Below, piece by piece: positions 46,757 through 56,990 of a DNA stretch of 64,000 nt; positions within the stretch are counted from its first letter, which is position 1, and every line of letters begins with the position of its first letter. A program made the translations under genes and the position numbers. The stretch lies in NCBI RefSeq assembly GCF_004793765.1, contig NZ_SRYM01000013.1:1-64000 (forward strand). The letters run 5' to 3'. The DNA is from Parabacteroides distasonis (GTDB taxonomy: Bacteria > Bacteroidota > Bacteroidia > Bacteroidales > Tannerellaceae). The notes under the pieces were generated by a model. The model was not told the DNA's origin. It saw only the letters and a program-made list of their open reading frames with translations, and did no database searches.

Positions 46757-46888
46757 AGGGTTACGATGGGGGTCTGACAGGGTTACAATGCCCATTTGCG
46801 ACTATCGACGATCCAGTCTGCGACTGCTTACGATGCCCAACGGCAGTATCGGCGTTACCCAACGACACTATATACGTAGGCTTTCGCC
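46757..46888. repeat. Degenerate 22-bp tandem array, about six copies
   Basis: Units begin at 46757, 46779, 46801, 46823, 46845 and 46867. Copies share an initial AC/AG, a central ACGAT or ACAAT at positions 7-12 and CCCA or TGCG blocks near the end. The array lies in the 800-bp gene-poor region 46313-47121, which otherwise holds the promoter above and no convincing gene. Confidence 0.55.
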
Positions 46889-47121
46889 GCCTTTCGCACA
46901 TGAAAATAGGGATATTTTCACCCCAAAGAGCGTTTTATCATCCCTCTCGCCTTCTAGTTAGAGTGACCCTAGAAAAGATACTGTCATGATTAATACTCTA
47001 AAAGAATCAGAAAGAAAGACAGAAAGCGATTCCGGTATCACATCGCTATATGCGGATAAAAGTTTTTTGCCCCGATCACAAACAATATATGATCCTTTTA
47101 GAAGAAAAAACCGTGCCTGCA

Positions 47122-47775
47122 TCACGACTCACGAGCCGTAATATGGAAACACCCTTGTTTGCGTTCGTGCTTGATATAGCAGCGATCCGCACGGCGTAAA
47201 TTGCGAAGCACGGTGGCAAGCACCATTTTCAAGCGATCCTTATCAATATTCAAGGTATCCTTCTCGTCGACCTTGGTATAACGTACCCACGATACGTCAA
47301 ATGTCGTGCCATATTGGTGAGCGGAGTTCAACGACGAGTTCGAGTTTCTTTTCTTTAGTTTCTTGACATCCTCGACCGTACGGGTTACACTCGTCACTTT
47401 TAGCCTATAGATGGAAGCGTTCAGGTTGCGCAAAGAATCTTGGAAATTCTTTCCGATATCGCTCAACAAAGTGGCGGCCTCTGGTACCAGATACGGGATG
47501 GAGTGTGTCAACTCCTCTACCTCATAATAGCCATTCGTCTTGATCTCTACCATATCCCGGGAGGCGTGCTCCGCTCCTTCCCTCGAAGAGACAGGCTCTA
47601 TACCGATCTTCTTCGCGACAGACAAATGAACATCGTTCAAATCATTAAAGTCGCGATTATAGCTTCCATTGTACCAGATCTTCTTCAATTCACCCCTTTT
47701 CTCCTTACAGGAAGAAAAAGTTGTCGCCAACATGATCGTGGCTAGTAACAACATCACATTAAACACTGTCTTCAT
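47122..47775 (-). CDS. DUF5715-like lipoprotein (peptidase M15-like)
   Basis: 217 residues with lipoprotein signal and Cys in TTFSSCKEK (about residue 23). The C-terminal domain has SAHQYGTTFDVSW and CFHITAR, matching the Zn-binding His/Asp/His pattern of VanY/M15 carboxypeptidases; DUF5715 is my family recollection. It probably acts on peptidoglycan in the periplasm, but activity is untested. Its 3' end is not followed by a clear terminator. Confidence 0.72.
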   Translation of the reverse strand: MKTVFNVMLLLATIMLATTFSSCKEKRGELKKIWYNGSYNRDFNDLNDVHLSVAKKIGIEPVSSREGAEHASRDMVEIKTNGYYEVEELTHSIPYLVPEAATLLSDIGKNFQDSLRNLNASIYRLKVTSVTRTVEDVKKLKKRNSNSSLNSAHQYGTTFDVSWVRYTKVDEKDTLNIDKDRLKMVLATVLRNLRRADRCYIKHERKQGCFHITARES

Positions 47776-47794
47776 TTTCTCGCTTTTCCAAAAT

Positions 47795-47858
47795 AATAAA
47801 AGGAGTGTGCCAACTCCGCCATGTCGTACACTGCAAGCTCAGCGAATTGGCACACCTC
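47795..47858 (-). terminator. Terminator after the esterase operon
   Basis: GTGTGCCAA (47805-47813) pairs with TTGGCACAC (47847-47855), with further inner pairing; the minus strand then runs into TTTTATTATT. It ends transcription of the two esterase genes just before the DUF5715-like gene. Confidence 0.7.
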
Positions 47859-47871
47859 TTTATAATAGTGA

Positions 47872-49083
<1,212 letters not shown>

Positions 49084-49101
49084 TTACATTGATAATATTG
49101 A

Positions 49102-49992
49102 TTAAAAACATTTTCCAAAGCAACGAGAGACAAACGGCAGACAAATATAAAGAGCCGAATGCCAATATTCATTGGTATGGCCTCCATCACGCACACGGAA
49201 CTGGCAAGGAACATCTGCTTTTTTCATGGCCTGGATAAATTCGATATTACGATCTAACAGGAAATCATCATCCCCACAATCCACAAACCATCGCACACTA
49301 CGAAGTTTCTCCTTTCGAGCCTCATCCGCCTCAGCCACATATCGAATACAACTATGCGCTTGCACAGAACGAGTCAAGACGGCTACTTTATTCTCCGGAT
49401 CAGTATCTTTACCGGCTTTCTCCCCAATAACAGGAATATCCATCAAGGCACTCATCGCATAAGCTGCGCAGTAAAGATCCGGATAGCGTTGCGCATAACT
49501 GGTCGTTCCTCCTCCTCCCATCGACAAGCCGGCTATAGCTCTATATTGCTTATCAGCTCGAACCCTATAGGAACTTTCTATATAAGGCATAAACTCCCGA
49601 TAAAAAAAGTCCTCATAAGACCAACTTGGCATATTGAAATAACCATTCCAACAAGTAGCAGGATCACCTCCCGCATCAGGACTTACAATGATCATCTCAC
49701 ATGCCTCGCCGGAGGCTACCAGCTGATCCATCACATCCTTCGCACGCTGATCTTCAAACCAACTCGTGTTAACACCAGACATACCATGTAGCAAATAAAG
49801 AATCGGGTATTTTCTATCCGGACACAGCTCATAGCTCTCCGGCAAGTAGATCGTGAAAGCTCTATATGCCTTTAGCTCTTTGCTATAAATACTGTCCGTC
49901 AAGACCCTGCTAATAGGTCTCTTGGTAGATCTTTGGGCACTTAAGTTCCCCAACAGACAAAGAGCAATGAATACAAATAAGATTTTTCTCAT
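49102..49992 (-). CDS. Secreted CE1-like esterase (esterase D family)
   Basis: 296 residues from the ATG at 49992 (MRKILFVFIALCLLGNLSAQ signal peptide); a 16-codon longer frame exists but the promoter lies within it. Alpha/beta hydrolase with YPILYLLHGMSGVNTSWF, nucleophile Ser in [15 protein letters not shown], Asp in FVDCGDDDFLLD and His in VRDGGHTNEYWHSAL. No E-set domain. First gene of the esterase operon. Confidence 0.88.
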   Translation of the reverse strand: MRKILFVFIALCLLGNLSAQRSTKRPISRVLTDSIYSKELKAYRAFTIYLPESYELCPDRKYPILYLLHGMSGVNTSWFEDQRAKDVMDQLVASGEACEMIIVSPDAGGDPATCWNGYFNMPSWSYEDFFYREFMPYIESSYRVRADKQYRAIAGLSMGGGGTTSYAQRYPDLYCAAYAMSALMDIPVIGEKAGKDTDPENKVAVLTRSVQAHSCIRYVAEADEARKEKLRSVRWFVDCGDDDFLLDRNIEFIQAMKKADVPCQFRVRDGGHTNEYWHSALYICLPFVSRCFGKCF

Positions 49993-50016
49993 GGTTTTGT
50001 TATTTTTGTTTGTCAA

Positions 50017-50049
50017 CAAAAATAAACAAATATTTCGCATTCACGCAAA
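50017..50049 (-). promoter_or_regulatory. Promoter of the esterase operon
   Basis: On the minus strand TTTG (50046-50049), a 21-bp spacer and TATTTTTG (50017-50024). The start would be near 50010, which supports the ATG at 49992. Confidence 0.7.
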
Positions 50050-50256
50050 AAAAGAACAATTAAATCAGAATTTTCAGTTTGTTCTCCAAATACAAACAGT
50101 AATTTCACCTCGCAAGATAAACTTCCATTTGCGGTATAGGCCATAAATAAACTTCCTATTTTACTTCTACAGATTAAAGAATATTATTAATTTTGTGACT
50201 TGATTCAAAACAAACAGACAGCATATTTTTTAAGCGTATAAAAACAGGAATAGCGG

Positions 50257-51249
50257 ATGATTGAAAGAATTTATATTCTTGAAAGCGTAGACCCGGTGAT
50301 TTTCTACGGTGTGAATAACTCCAATATGCAATTGATCAAGACATTGTTTCCGAAATTGCGTATCGTTGCCCGTGGGAATGTGATGAAAGTGATTGGAGAT
50401 GAGGATGAGTCCGAGCTTTTTCTCAAGAAAATCCGTGAGGTGGAAAAATACTGTGAGGAGTTTAACTCGCTCTCCGAAGACGTGATTCTGGATATTATCA
50501 AAGGGAAAGGTCCCACGGTCGTGAAGCAGGAGAATCTGATCATCCACGGTATGAACGGCAAGCCTATTACCGCACGTACCGAGAATCAACAGTTATTGGT
50601 AAAGGCTTTCGAAAACAACGATCTGGTCTTCGCCACAGGCCCTGCCGGTTCGGGCAAAACATTCATCGCTATCGCTTTAGCCGTAAAAGCATTAAAAAAC
50701 AAGGAAGTACGGAAGATCATCTTAAGCCGTCCCGCCGTAGAAGCCGGAGAAAAACTGGGTTTCTTGCCGGGTGAGATGAAAGATAAGCTAGACCCTTATT
50801 TGCAACCGCTTTACGATGCCTTGCAGGATATGATTCCGGCGGCCAAACTGAAAGAATATATGGAGAATAACGTGATACAGATCGCCCCGCTGGCGTTTAT
50901 GCGCGGTCGTACCTTGAACGATGCCGTCATTATATTAGACGAGGCGCAGAACACGACGACGCATCAAATCAAGATGTTCTTGACCCGCTTGGGTATGAAT
51001 GCCAAGATGATCGTCACCGGAGATGTTACGCAGATAGATCTTCCGCCTTCTTCCACGTCCGGATTGATACAGGCCATGCAAATATTGAAGGGCGTGGGCG
51101 GGATCGGTAAGATTGAGTTCACCAAGAAAGATATTGTCCGGCATAAACTAGTCCAACGAATCGTAGAGGCCTATGATAAGTTCGACGATAAACGGAAGAA
51201 AGAGATCAAAGAGGCAAAAGAGAAGAAAACGAATATAGACAACAACTAA
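50257..51249 (+). CDS. phoH: PhoH-like ATPase
   Basis: 330 residues (YbeZ type). N-terminal KH-like region, then Walker A in [18 protein letters not shown] (about residue 130) and Walker B in [13 protein letters not shown], with the switch region [13 protein letters not shown]. PhoH proteins are RNA-linked ATPases, often beside the endoribonuclease YbeY; here the partner genes are purC, menG and aroE. The tail is Lys/Glu-rich. A TAATTTTG -7 box is near 50188. Confidence 0.93.
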   Translation: MIERIYILESVDPVIFYGVNNSNMQLIKTLFPKLRIVARGNVMKVIGDEDESELFLKKIREVEKYCEEFNSLSEDVILDIIKGKGPTVVKQENLIIHGMNGKPITARTENQQLLVKAFENNDLVFATGPAGSGKTFIAIALAVKALKNKEVRKIILSRPAVEAGEKLGFLPGEMKDKLDPYLQPLYDALQDMIPAAKLKEYMENNVIQIAPLAFMRGRTLNDAVIILDEAQNTTTHQIKMFLTRLGMNAKMIVTGDVTQIDLPPSSTSGLIQAMQILKGVGGIGKIEFTKKDIVRHKLVQRIVEAYDKFDDKRKKEIKEAKEKKTNIDNN

Positions 51250-51260
51250 AAGTAAGAGTC

Positions 51261-52211
51261 ATGAAGAAGGCATTAGTTAAAACAGACTTCAATTTCCCGC
51301 GACAAAAGAGTGTATACCATGGGAAAGTACGCGACGTGTACAACATCAATGACGAAGTATTGGTAATGGTCGCTACAGACCGTATTTCCGCTTTCGACGT
51401 TATCTTGCCGGAAGGTATTCCTTACAAGGGGCAAATGTTAAACCAGATCGCCGCCAAGTTCCTTGACGCTACGACTGATATTTGCCCGAACTGGAAACTG
51501 GCTACTCCGGACCCGATGGTAACGGTTGGCGTTCAATGCCAAGGTTTCCCGGTCGAGATGATCGTACGCGGTTATCTGTGCGGAAGCGCATGGCGTGCTT
51601 ATAAGAGCGGCGTACGTGAGATCTGCGGCGTGAAACTACCGGAAGGTATGCGCGAGAACCAACGTTTCCCCGAACCCATCATCACCCCGACTACAAAGGC
51701 TGAGATCGGAGAGCATGATCAAGACATCTCTAAAGAGGAGATTCTCGCTAAGGGTTTGGTCTCTAAAGAGGACTACGAGGTTCTTGAGAAATATACGATG
51801 GCTTTGTTTAAACGCGGTACCGAGATCGCCAAGGAACGTGGCTTGATCTTAGTTGACACGAAATACGAGTTCGGCCATCGTGACGGCAAGATCTATTTGA
51901 TCGACGAGATCCATACTCCGGATTCCTCCCGTTACTTCTATTCAGAAGGATACGAGGATCGTTTTGCTAAGGGTGAACCGCAGAAACAACTTTCCAAGGA
52001 GTTCGTTCGCGAATGGTTAATGGAGAATGGCTTCCAAGGTAAGTCCGGACAGGAAGTTCCTGAGATGACACCGGAGATCGTAGAAGGAATCAGCAACCGA
52101 TATATCGAATTGTTCGAGCATATCACAGGCGAGACATTCGTAAAGGGCGAGACAGACAACTTGCTGAACCGCATCGAGAAAAACGTTACCGAATATTTAC
52201 AGAACAAATAA
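51261..52211 (+). CDS. purC: SAICAR synthase
   Basis: 316 residues, the long PurC type. It joins aspartate to CAIR in purine synthesis with ATP. Motifs: [70 protein letters not shown] and [12 protein letters not shown]. Starts 11 bp after phoH and ends 10 bp before menG, so one transcript. Confidence 0.96.
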   Translation: MKKALVKTDFNFPRQKSVYHGKVRDVYNINDEVLVMVATDRISAFDVILPEGIPYKGQMLNQIAAKFLDATTDICPNWKLATPDPMVTVGVQCQGFPVEMIVRGYLCGSAWRAYKSGVREICGVKLPEGMRENQRFPEPIITPTTKAEIGEHDQDISKEEILAKGLVSKEDYEVLEKYTMALFKRGTEIAKERGLILVDTKYEFGHRDGKIYLIDEIHTPDSSRYFYSEGYEDRFAKGEPQKQLSKEFVREWLMENGFQGKSGQEVPEMTPEIVEGISNRYIELFEHITGETFVKGETDNLLNRIEKNVTEYLQNK

Positions 52212-52221
52212 GATACCGCAC

Positions 52222-52965
52222 ATGACACAGTATGGTTCAGAGACAATACTTCCTTATAACAAAGAGGAGCAAAAGGGCACGCAAGTCAAACGTATGTTCG
52301 ACTCGATAGCCGAAACGTATGATCAACTCAACCATACTCTCTCATTTGGTATCGACAAGATATGGCGCAGGAAAGGGATCGCTTTCCTGTGTCCTTTCTC
52401 TCCTAAAAAGATACTGGATATCGCTACCGGTACCGGAGACTTGGCTATCTCCATGTACGAAAAGCTGCGACCCGACCATATTGTCGGTGCCGACATCTCG
52501 TTAGGCATGATGGAAGTGGGACGGAAAAAAGTAGCTGCCGCCGGTTATTCGGAGCATATATCCTTCGAGCAACAAGACTGTACGGCCTTGACCTACGAGG
52601 AAAACTCGTTCGATGCCGTAACCGCCGCTTTCGGGGTTCGTAATTTTGAGAACATAGAGCAAGGTATCTCAGAGATGTACCGGGTACTGAAACCCGGTGG
52701 ACATATCATGATCTTGGAACTTTCCACACCGGAACATTTTCCCATGAGACAACTCTACCAGATCTACTCGAAGACCGTCATCCCCTTTATCGGACGTCTA
52801 CTCTCTAAAGAAAAAGCCGCGTATAATTATTTGCCGGCTTCCATCAAGGTAGTTCCTCAGGGAAAGGTCATGACGGATTTACTTACCCGTCAAGGCTTCA
52901 AGCAAGCTCGTGTACGGACCTTTACCTTCGGGATCTGTTCATTGTATACAGGATCTAAAGAATAA
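52222..52965 (+). CDS. menG: Demethylmenaquinone methyltransferase
   Basis: 247 residues of the UbiE/MenG family, which makes menaquinone with SAM. Motifs: VKRMFDSIAETYDQLNHTLS, ILDIATGTGDLAI, GADISLGMMEVG, FDAVTAAFGVRNFENI and the C-terminal RQGFKQARVRTFTFGI. With fumarate-type respiration suggested by the dcuB-like gene, menaquinone supply fits the anaerobe. Also called ubiE; ubiquinone is not expected in Bacteroidales. Confidence 0.93.
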   Translation: MTQYGSETILPYNKEEQKGTQVKRMFDSIAETYDQLNHTLSFGIDKIWRRKGIAFLCPFSPKKILDIATGTGDLAISMYEKLRPDHIVGADISLGMMEVGRKKVAAAGYSEHISFEQQDCTALTYEENSFDAVTAAFGVRNFENIEQGISEMYRVLKPGGHIMILELSTPEHFPMRQLYQIYSKTVIPFIGRLLSKEKAAYNYLPASIKVVPQGKVMTDLLTRQGFKQARVRTFTFGICSLYTGSKE

Positions 52966-52979
52966 ACAATAAAAAGGTT

Positions 52980-53723
52980 ATGCAGAAATATGGCTTACTG
53001 GGATATCCCCTCGGACATTCGTTTTCTAAAACGTATTTCAACCAGAAGTTTGAGGCGGAGAAGATCGACGCGGAGTACTTGAATTTCGAGATTCCCACGA
53101 TCAAGGAGATTAAGAACGTAATCAAAGAGAACCCTGAACTGAACGGTTTAAACGTGACCATTCCTTATAAGGAACAAGTAATCCCATATTTAGACGACTT
53201 GGATGACGACGCCCGTCAGATAGGAGCGGTAAATGTCATCAAATTCACGAAAGGTCTTTTCGGCAAACTGAAACTGAAAGGATATAACTCGGATATTATC
53301 GGATTCAAACAATCGATTGATCCATTATTGAAAGAAACGCACCGGAAGGCGTTGATCCTTGGTACGGGAGGAGCGTCGAAAGCAGTCTTCCACGGACTGA
53401 AACAGCTGGGTGTCGGTGCCACGCTGGTTTCTCGCAAACCGAAAGAATTTTGTATCACGTACGACGAGATTACACCGAAAACCATGGAGCAATATACGGT
53501 GATCGTGAACACGACCCCCCTGGGCATGTTCCCGAATATCGAATCATGCCCGGATATCCCGTACGATTTACTTACGCCGGATCATCTATTATATGATTTA
53601 CTTTACAATCCGGATGAGACCCTTTTCATGAAGAAAGGAAAGGAAAAAGGCGCCGTCGTGAAAAACGGCTTGGAAATGCTGCTATTACAGGCTTTCGCCG
53701 CCTGGGAGATCTGGCAGAAATAA
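52980..53723 (+). CDS. aroE: Shikimate dehydrogenase
   Basis: 247 residues, slightly short for AroE. It reduces 3-dehydroshikimate to shikimate with NADPH. Motifs: YGLLGYPLGHSFSKTYFNQ, NGLNVTIPYKEQVIPYLD, AVNVIKF, ILGTGGASKAVFHGL and NTTPLGMFPN. Last gene of the phoH-purC-menG-aroE run, followed by the third palindromic array. Confidence 0.94.
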   Translation: MQKYGLLGYPLGHSFSKTYFNQKFEAEKIDAEYLNFEIPTIKEIKNVIKENPELNGLNVTIPYKEQVIPYLDDLDDDARQIGAVNVIKFTKGLFGKLKLKGYNSDIIGFKQSIDPLLKETHRKALILGTGGASKAVFHGLKQLGVGATLVSRKPKEFCITYDEITPKTMEQYTVIVNTTPLGMFPNIESCPDIPYDLLTPDHLLYDLLYNPDETLFMKKGKEKGAVVKNGLEMLLLQAFAAWEIWQK

Positions 53724-53746
53724 AGGCATAATTTTCTGCATAAGCC

Positions 53747-53844
53747 TTGCGGGGGTACTGCACCAGCCTTGCAGTAGTACTGCATCCGTTTTGCAGTAGT
53801 ACTGCACCGGCCCTTGCAGTAGTACTGCAACCCGGGTTGCAGTA
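53747..53844. repeat. Palindromic 22-23 bp tandem array between convergent genes
   Basis: TTGCAGTAGTACTGCA occurs at 53769, 53791 and 53814, with a variant at 53747 (TTGCGGGGGTACTGCA) and a half copy at 53837. The core TGCAGTA-G-TACTGCA is a perfect palindrome with a one-base centre; spacers are 6-7 nt and differ. It fills the gap between aroE and the PPTase gene. Confidence 0.9.
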
Positions 53845-53847
53845 AGT

Positions 53848-54465
53848 TTATCCCAGCCAAGTCAATACATATTCCGGCGTAACTTGATAGGCTAACTCAT
53901 ATTCCCGGCATGCCTCGGTCCGGGTTTCCCGTCCCGTAAACGTCCCGCTCGGTAAATAAGGAAAGGGATTCACGTGAAGATGCTTTTGAAAGTCCACCCC
54001 TTCCTGCCCGATGATCTTGAACAAGGTTTCCTTGGCGCACCAATGGATCAATAGATGCTCCACCTCATGCCCCGGATCGATACCCGCCTCTTCCTCCGGA
54101 TTCATAAAGCGGCTCCGTATTTTCAAGATCCGGTCCGAACGATACTCGATGTCGATTCCCGTCGGACGCTCATCCAAAATTACCGCCACATAATCTTTCG
54201 TATGAGATATACTAATATATAAAGGTACGCACGCGAGGAACGGGGCGCCCGTAGAATGATAGTCAACCCTTACCTCCTCTCCCAAAAGCTCTTTTAGAAG
54301 CACCCGGCTGGCGAAACGTTCCTGCCTCCGTTTCTCTGCCGATACCCGCTCCAAAAAAGAAGAATAATCCGCTTTATGCGCAAGCATACCCAAAAGCTCA
54401 TCAGAGCTTTCTTCCATTTTCCAGATTCCATGCAACGGTGAGGATTGTTTATATAGCAAGGCCAT
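53848..54465 (-). CDS. 4'-phosphopantetheinyl transferase
   Basis: 205 residues from the ATG at 54465 (MALLYKQSSPLHGIWKMEES), just past the gldD stop. Sfp/AcpT superfamily: the Mg-binding site TGIDIEYRSDRILKIRSRF and the WCAKETLFKIIG motif are clear, plus ISISHTKDYVAVIL. It moves phosphopantetheine from CoA to carrier proteins. Co-transcribed with gldE-gldD. Confidence 0.92.
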   Translation of the reverse strand: MALLYKQSSPLHGIWKMEESSDELLGMLAHKADYSSFLERVSAEKRRQERFASRVLLKELLGEEVRVDYHSTGAPFLACVPLYISISHTKDYVAVILDERPTGIDIEYRSDRILKIRSRFMNPEEEAGIDPGHEVEHLLIHWCAKETLFKIIGQEGVDFQKHLHVNPFPYLPSGTFTGRETRTEACREYELAYQVTPEYVLTWLG

Positions 54466-54466
54466 A

Positions 54467-55054
54467 TTATTCTTTCCAACTAAAGGTTTGTATAAGTTCA
54501 ATGATATCTTCCCGGATATATTGGATAGCGGGAGCTAATGAATCCGCATTGGGCTTGCAGTCAAAATACAAGGCTCCCCGGAAGAAATTCGATACGCTAT
54601 CTGTCAACAGGAATTGTATAGGGGAGGCCGAGTCTCCATCCAAAAGAAACAACGAGCCATAGACGTTTGCGGCAGGGTTGGAATACGCTTTCTCCGATAT
54701 CCGATTCTCCGACTTTATTTGGCGGGCGACGAAAGAGCGACTTTCCGTCTCCACCGTCACCAAAGACGCAGGCGTAATTGGCAAATAGCTGCAATACAGC
54801 TTAGCCTCTAACTCCGGATACGAGATATTCAAGCCCATAACACCCGTCTTTTGATCCGGCACCTCTATGACCGCAACCAGAGAGACATCAAAATCAAATG
54901 GCAGGTAACAGAGATCAAGCGGTTTATATTGCGCCTTCGAAGGTTCGATACGAACATAGCCCCGTGGCTTCGGCGTATATTCCACACACGAAATACAGCA
55001 TATCCCTAAAAACAGAGAACCTCCTATGACGGCAGCTATCCATTTCATAAACAT
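54467..55054 (-). CDS. gldD: GldD-like gliding-motility-associated lipoprotein
   Basis: 195 residues with lipoprotein signal ending LGICCISCVEYTPKPRGYVRIE. The GldD pattern includes YTPKPRGYVRI, the Y/F-rich LCYLPFDFDVS and YCSYLPITPASL. In gliding Flavobacteria GldD is needed for type IX secretion and motility; Bacteroidales keep it without gliding. Its start abuts the gldE stop (55055). Confidence 0.9.
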   Translation of the reverse strand: MFMKWIAAVIGGSLFLGICCISCVEYTPKPRGYVRIEPSKAQYKPLDLCYLPFDFDVSLVAVIEVPDQKTGVMGLNISYPELEAKLYCSYLPITPASLVTVETESRSFVARQIKSENRISEKAYSNPAANVYGSLFLLDGDSASPIQFLLTDSVSNFFRGALYFDCKPNADSLAPAIQYIREDIIELIQTFSWKE

Positions 55055-56416
55055 TTACTTCGTATCTTTCCCTTTCTCATCATTCCCCGTACCTTCGGGA
55101 ATACGATTAAATTTAACCTTTAATATCCTCCTGTTATCCACTTCCAGCACTTGGAAACGATATTCCCCATAATCTATAATCTCCCTACGGCGTGGGAAAT
55201 CTCCCTTTATCTCCAACAAAAGACCGGCCAAAGTTTCCACTTCTTCCGTCAATCTACCAAAACCAGAGGGATCGGCATCGATAACCCGGAAGAAATCCGT
55301 CAATAAGATCTTGGCCTCAAAGATCAAGCTGCCATCGGCTAAGCGGATGAATTGTTGCTCATCCTCATCATATTCATCGGAGATCTCTCCGACAATTTCC
55401 TCTAGGATATCTTCCATCGTCACGATACCGGAGGTACCGCCGAACTCATCGACCACGATCGCCATATGAATTTTATTAGTACGGAACTCTTCCAGCAAAT
55501 CATCAATCTTCTTGGTTTCCGGCACAAAATAAGCCGGTCGGATCAAACTCTGCCAACGGAATGTGTCGGGCTTGTCAATATAGGGCAATAAGTCCTTGAT
55601 ATATAAGATACCCTTTATATTATCCTCAGTCTCGGAATATACAGGAATACGCGAATAGCCGGATTTGATAATAAAATCAACCACCTCGCGGAAACTGATC
55701 TTAATCCCGATATCTTCCATATCCAGACGAGGAGTCATGATCTCATCCGCGGTCTTATTATAAAACTTGATAATTTCCGCCAACATTTCTTTCTCCTCCG
55801 GAATCTCGGTAGAGGTTAGCTCTAACGCTTTAGAAAGCTCATCTACAGAAATATCATATTTCTTTTTCGCTAATGCTTTATTGATAACCGATGTGGAATT
55901 AACCAAGATTTTCGAGAATGGGCGGCAGAAACGTTCCACACCACTTAATATGGAGGCTGAGGAACGAACAAAGCGCAAAGAATTCTTCTGTGCGTAAATC
56001 TTAGGCATGATCTCTCCAAAAAGTAAAAGTAAGAAAGTCAAGAGAATCGTCTCAAACACAAAGCCTAGAAGAGGTGCGGTCGAGAAATTAATCCAAGCGT
56101 TGATCGCATAGGTACAAAGCATAACGACCGCCACATTTACGAAATTATTAGCGATCAATATAGATGCCAACAGATACTCCGAACGTTCGAGGAGACGTTT
56201 GATGACAGGATCTGCCGGACGATCCTCTTCCCCGATCTCATTCAGATCGCTCGGGGTTAGAGAAAAGAATGCCACTTCGGAGGCTGACACGAAGCCGGAA
56301 ACAAACAGCAGTAAAAAAGCGAGGCTTAATGCGATTACAGGACCCGCTGTCAGTGCCTGTACCGTTACGTTTTCAAATAAGCCCGATAAATAATAGTCCG
56401 AGTCCAAGGGAAACAA
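55055..56416 (-). CDS. gldE: GldE-like CNNM/CBS-domain membrane protein
   Basis: 453 residues. DUF21/CNNM transmembrane region (about 20-180, four segments), then two CBS domains (about 215-335; MTPRLDMEDIGIKIS, YSRIPVYSETEDNIKGILYIKD, MAIVVDEFGGTSGIVTMEDILEEIVGEI as motifs) and a CorC_HlyC domain (about 355-435). Adjacent gldD identifies it as GldE rather than a general CorC-type Mg/Co efflux protein. Confidence 0.9.
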   Translation of the reverse strand: MFPLDSDYYLSGLFENVTVQALTAGPVIALSLAFLLLFVSGFVSASEVAFFSLTPSDLNEIGEEDRPADPVIKRLLERSEYLLASILIANNFVNVAVVMLCTYAINAWINFSTAPLLGFVFETILLTFLLLLFGEIMPKIYAQKNSLRFVRSSASILSGVERFCRPFSKILVNSTSVINKALAKKKYDISVDELSKALELTSTEIPEEKEMLAEIIKFYNKTADEIMTPRLDMEDIGIKISFREVVDFIIKSGYSRIPVYSETEDNIKGILYIKDLLPYIDKPDTFRWQSLIRPAYFVPETKKIDDLLEEFRTNKIHMAIVVDEFGGTSGIVTMEDILEEIVGEISDEYDEDEQQFIRLADGSLIFEAKILLTDFFRVIDADPSGFGRLTEEVETLAGLLLEIKGDFPRRREIIDYGEYRFQVLEVDNRRILKVKFNRIPEGTGNDEKGKDTK

Positions 56417-56432
56417 TATTAGTTAAACAATA

Positions 56433-56942
56433 TCAGAACGGGAGATCATCCGCGTCACTGGATTCTGAGAATGCGCTAGGCTGCGAGGCAGCCGGCTGTT
56501 GATAAGCGGTATTAGGTGCCGTGGTCGGCTGAACAGGTTGTCCTTGTCCCATAGTAGGCCGTATACTACCGCCTTGCGCAGTAGTATTGCCACCATCAGC
56601 CGGGCGGGAACCCGTGCTGTAAAACTCGACACGATCCGCATGGATCTCCGTAACATATCGTTTCACGCCACTTTGATCATCATAATTACGCGTACGGATC
56701 TTACCTTCCACATATACACCGGAACCTTTACGTACCCATTTCTCCACAAAAGTAACCAAATCCCGGCGAACTACGATATTATGCCACTCCGTACGTTCCG
56801 GAACCACTGTTCCATTTGCCAACGTATACCCACGTTCCGAGGTTGCCAATGGGAAATTAGCGACAGCGGCACCACTGTCAAAATAGCGAACGTCAGGATC
56901 TTTGCCTACGTTGCCGATCAATATAACTTTATTCAATGACAT
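56433..56942 (-). CDS. ssb: Single-stranded DNA-binding protein
   Basis: 169 residues. OB-fold of about 110 residues (LNKVILIGNVGKDPDVRYFD, ERTEWHNIVV, VEKWVRKGSGVYVEGKIRTR), a Gln/Pro/Thr-rich linker and the acidic tip DADDLPF that recruits repair proteins. Lies between mutY and gldE; 16 bp from gldE. Confidence 0.97.
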   Translation of the reverse strand: MSLNKVILIGNVGKDPDVRYFDSGAAVANFPLATSERGYTLANGTVVPERTEWHNIVVRRDLVTFVEKWVRKGSGVYVEGKIRTRNYDDQSGVKRYVTEIHADRVEFYSTGSRPADGGNTTAQGGSIRPTMGQGQPVQPTTAPNTAYQQPAASQPSAFSESSDADDLPF

Positions 56943-56990
56943 AGCTCAAATTCTTAATAAGAATACAAAGAAACACAAATTCAATCATTC

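Noticed and set aside
46986..47141. 51-codon ORF on the plus strand (MINTLKESERKTESDSG...)
   Set aside because: It overlaps the end of the DUF5715-like gene, has no family match I recognise and lacks a promoter; probably chance.
53747..53844. Tandem array as a CRISPR
   Set aside because: Spacers are 6-7 nt, units 22-23 bp and no cas genes nearby, so it is not a CRISPR.
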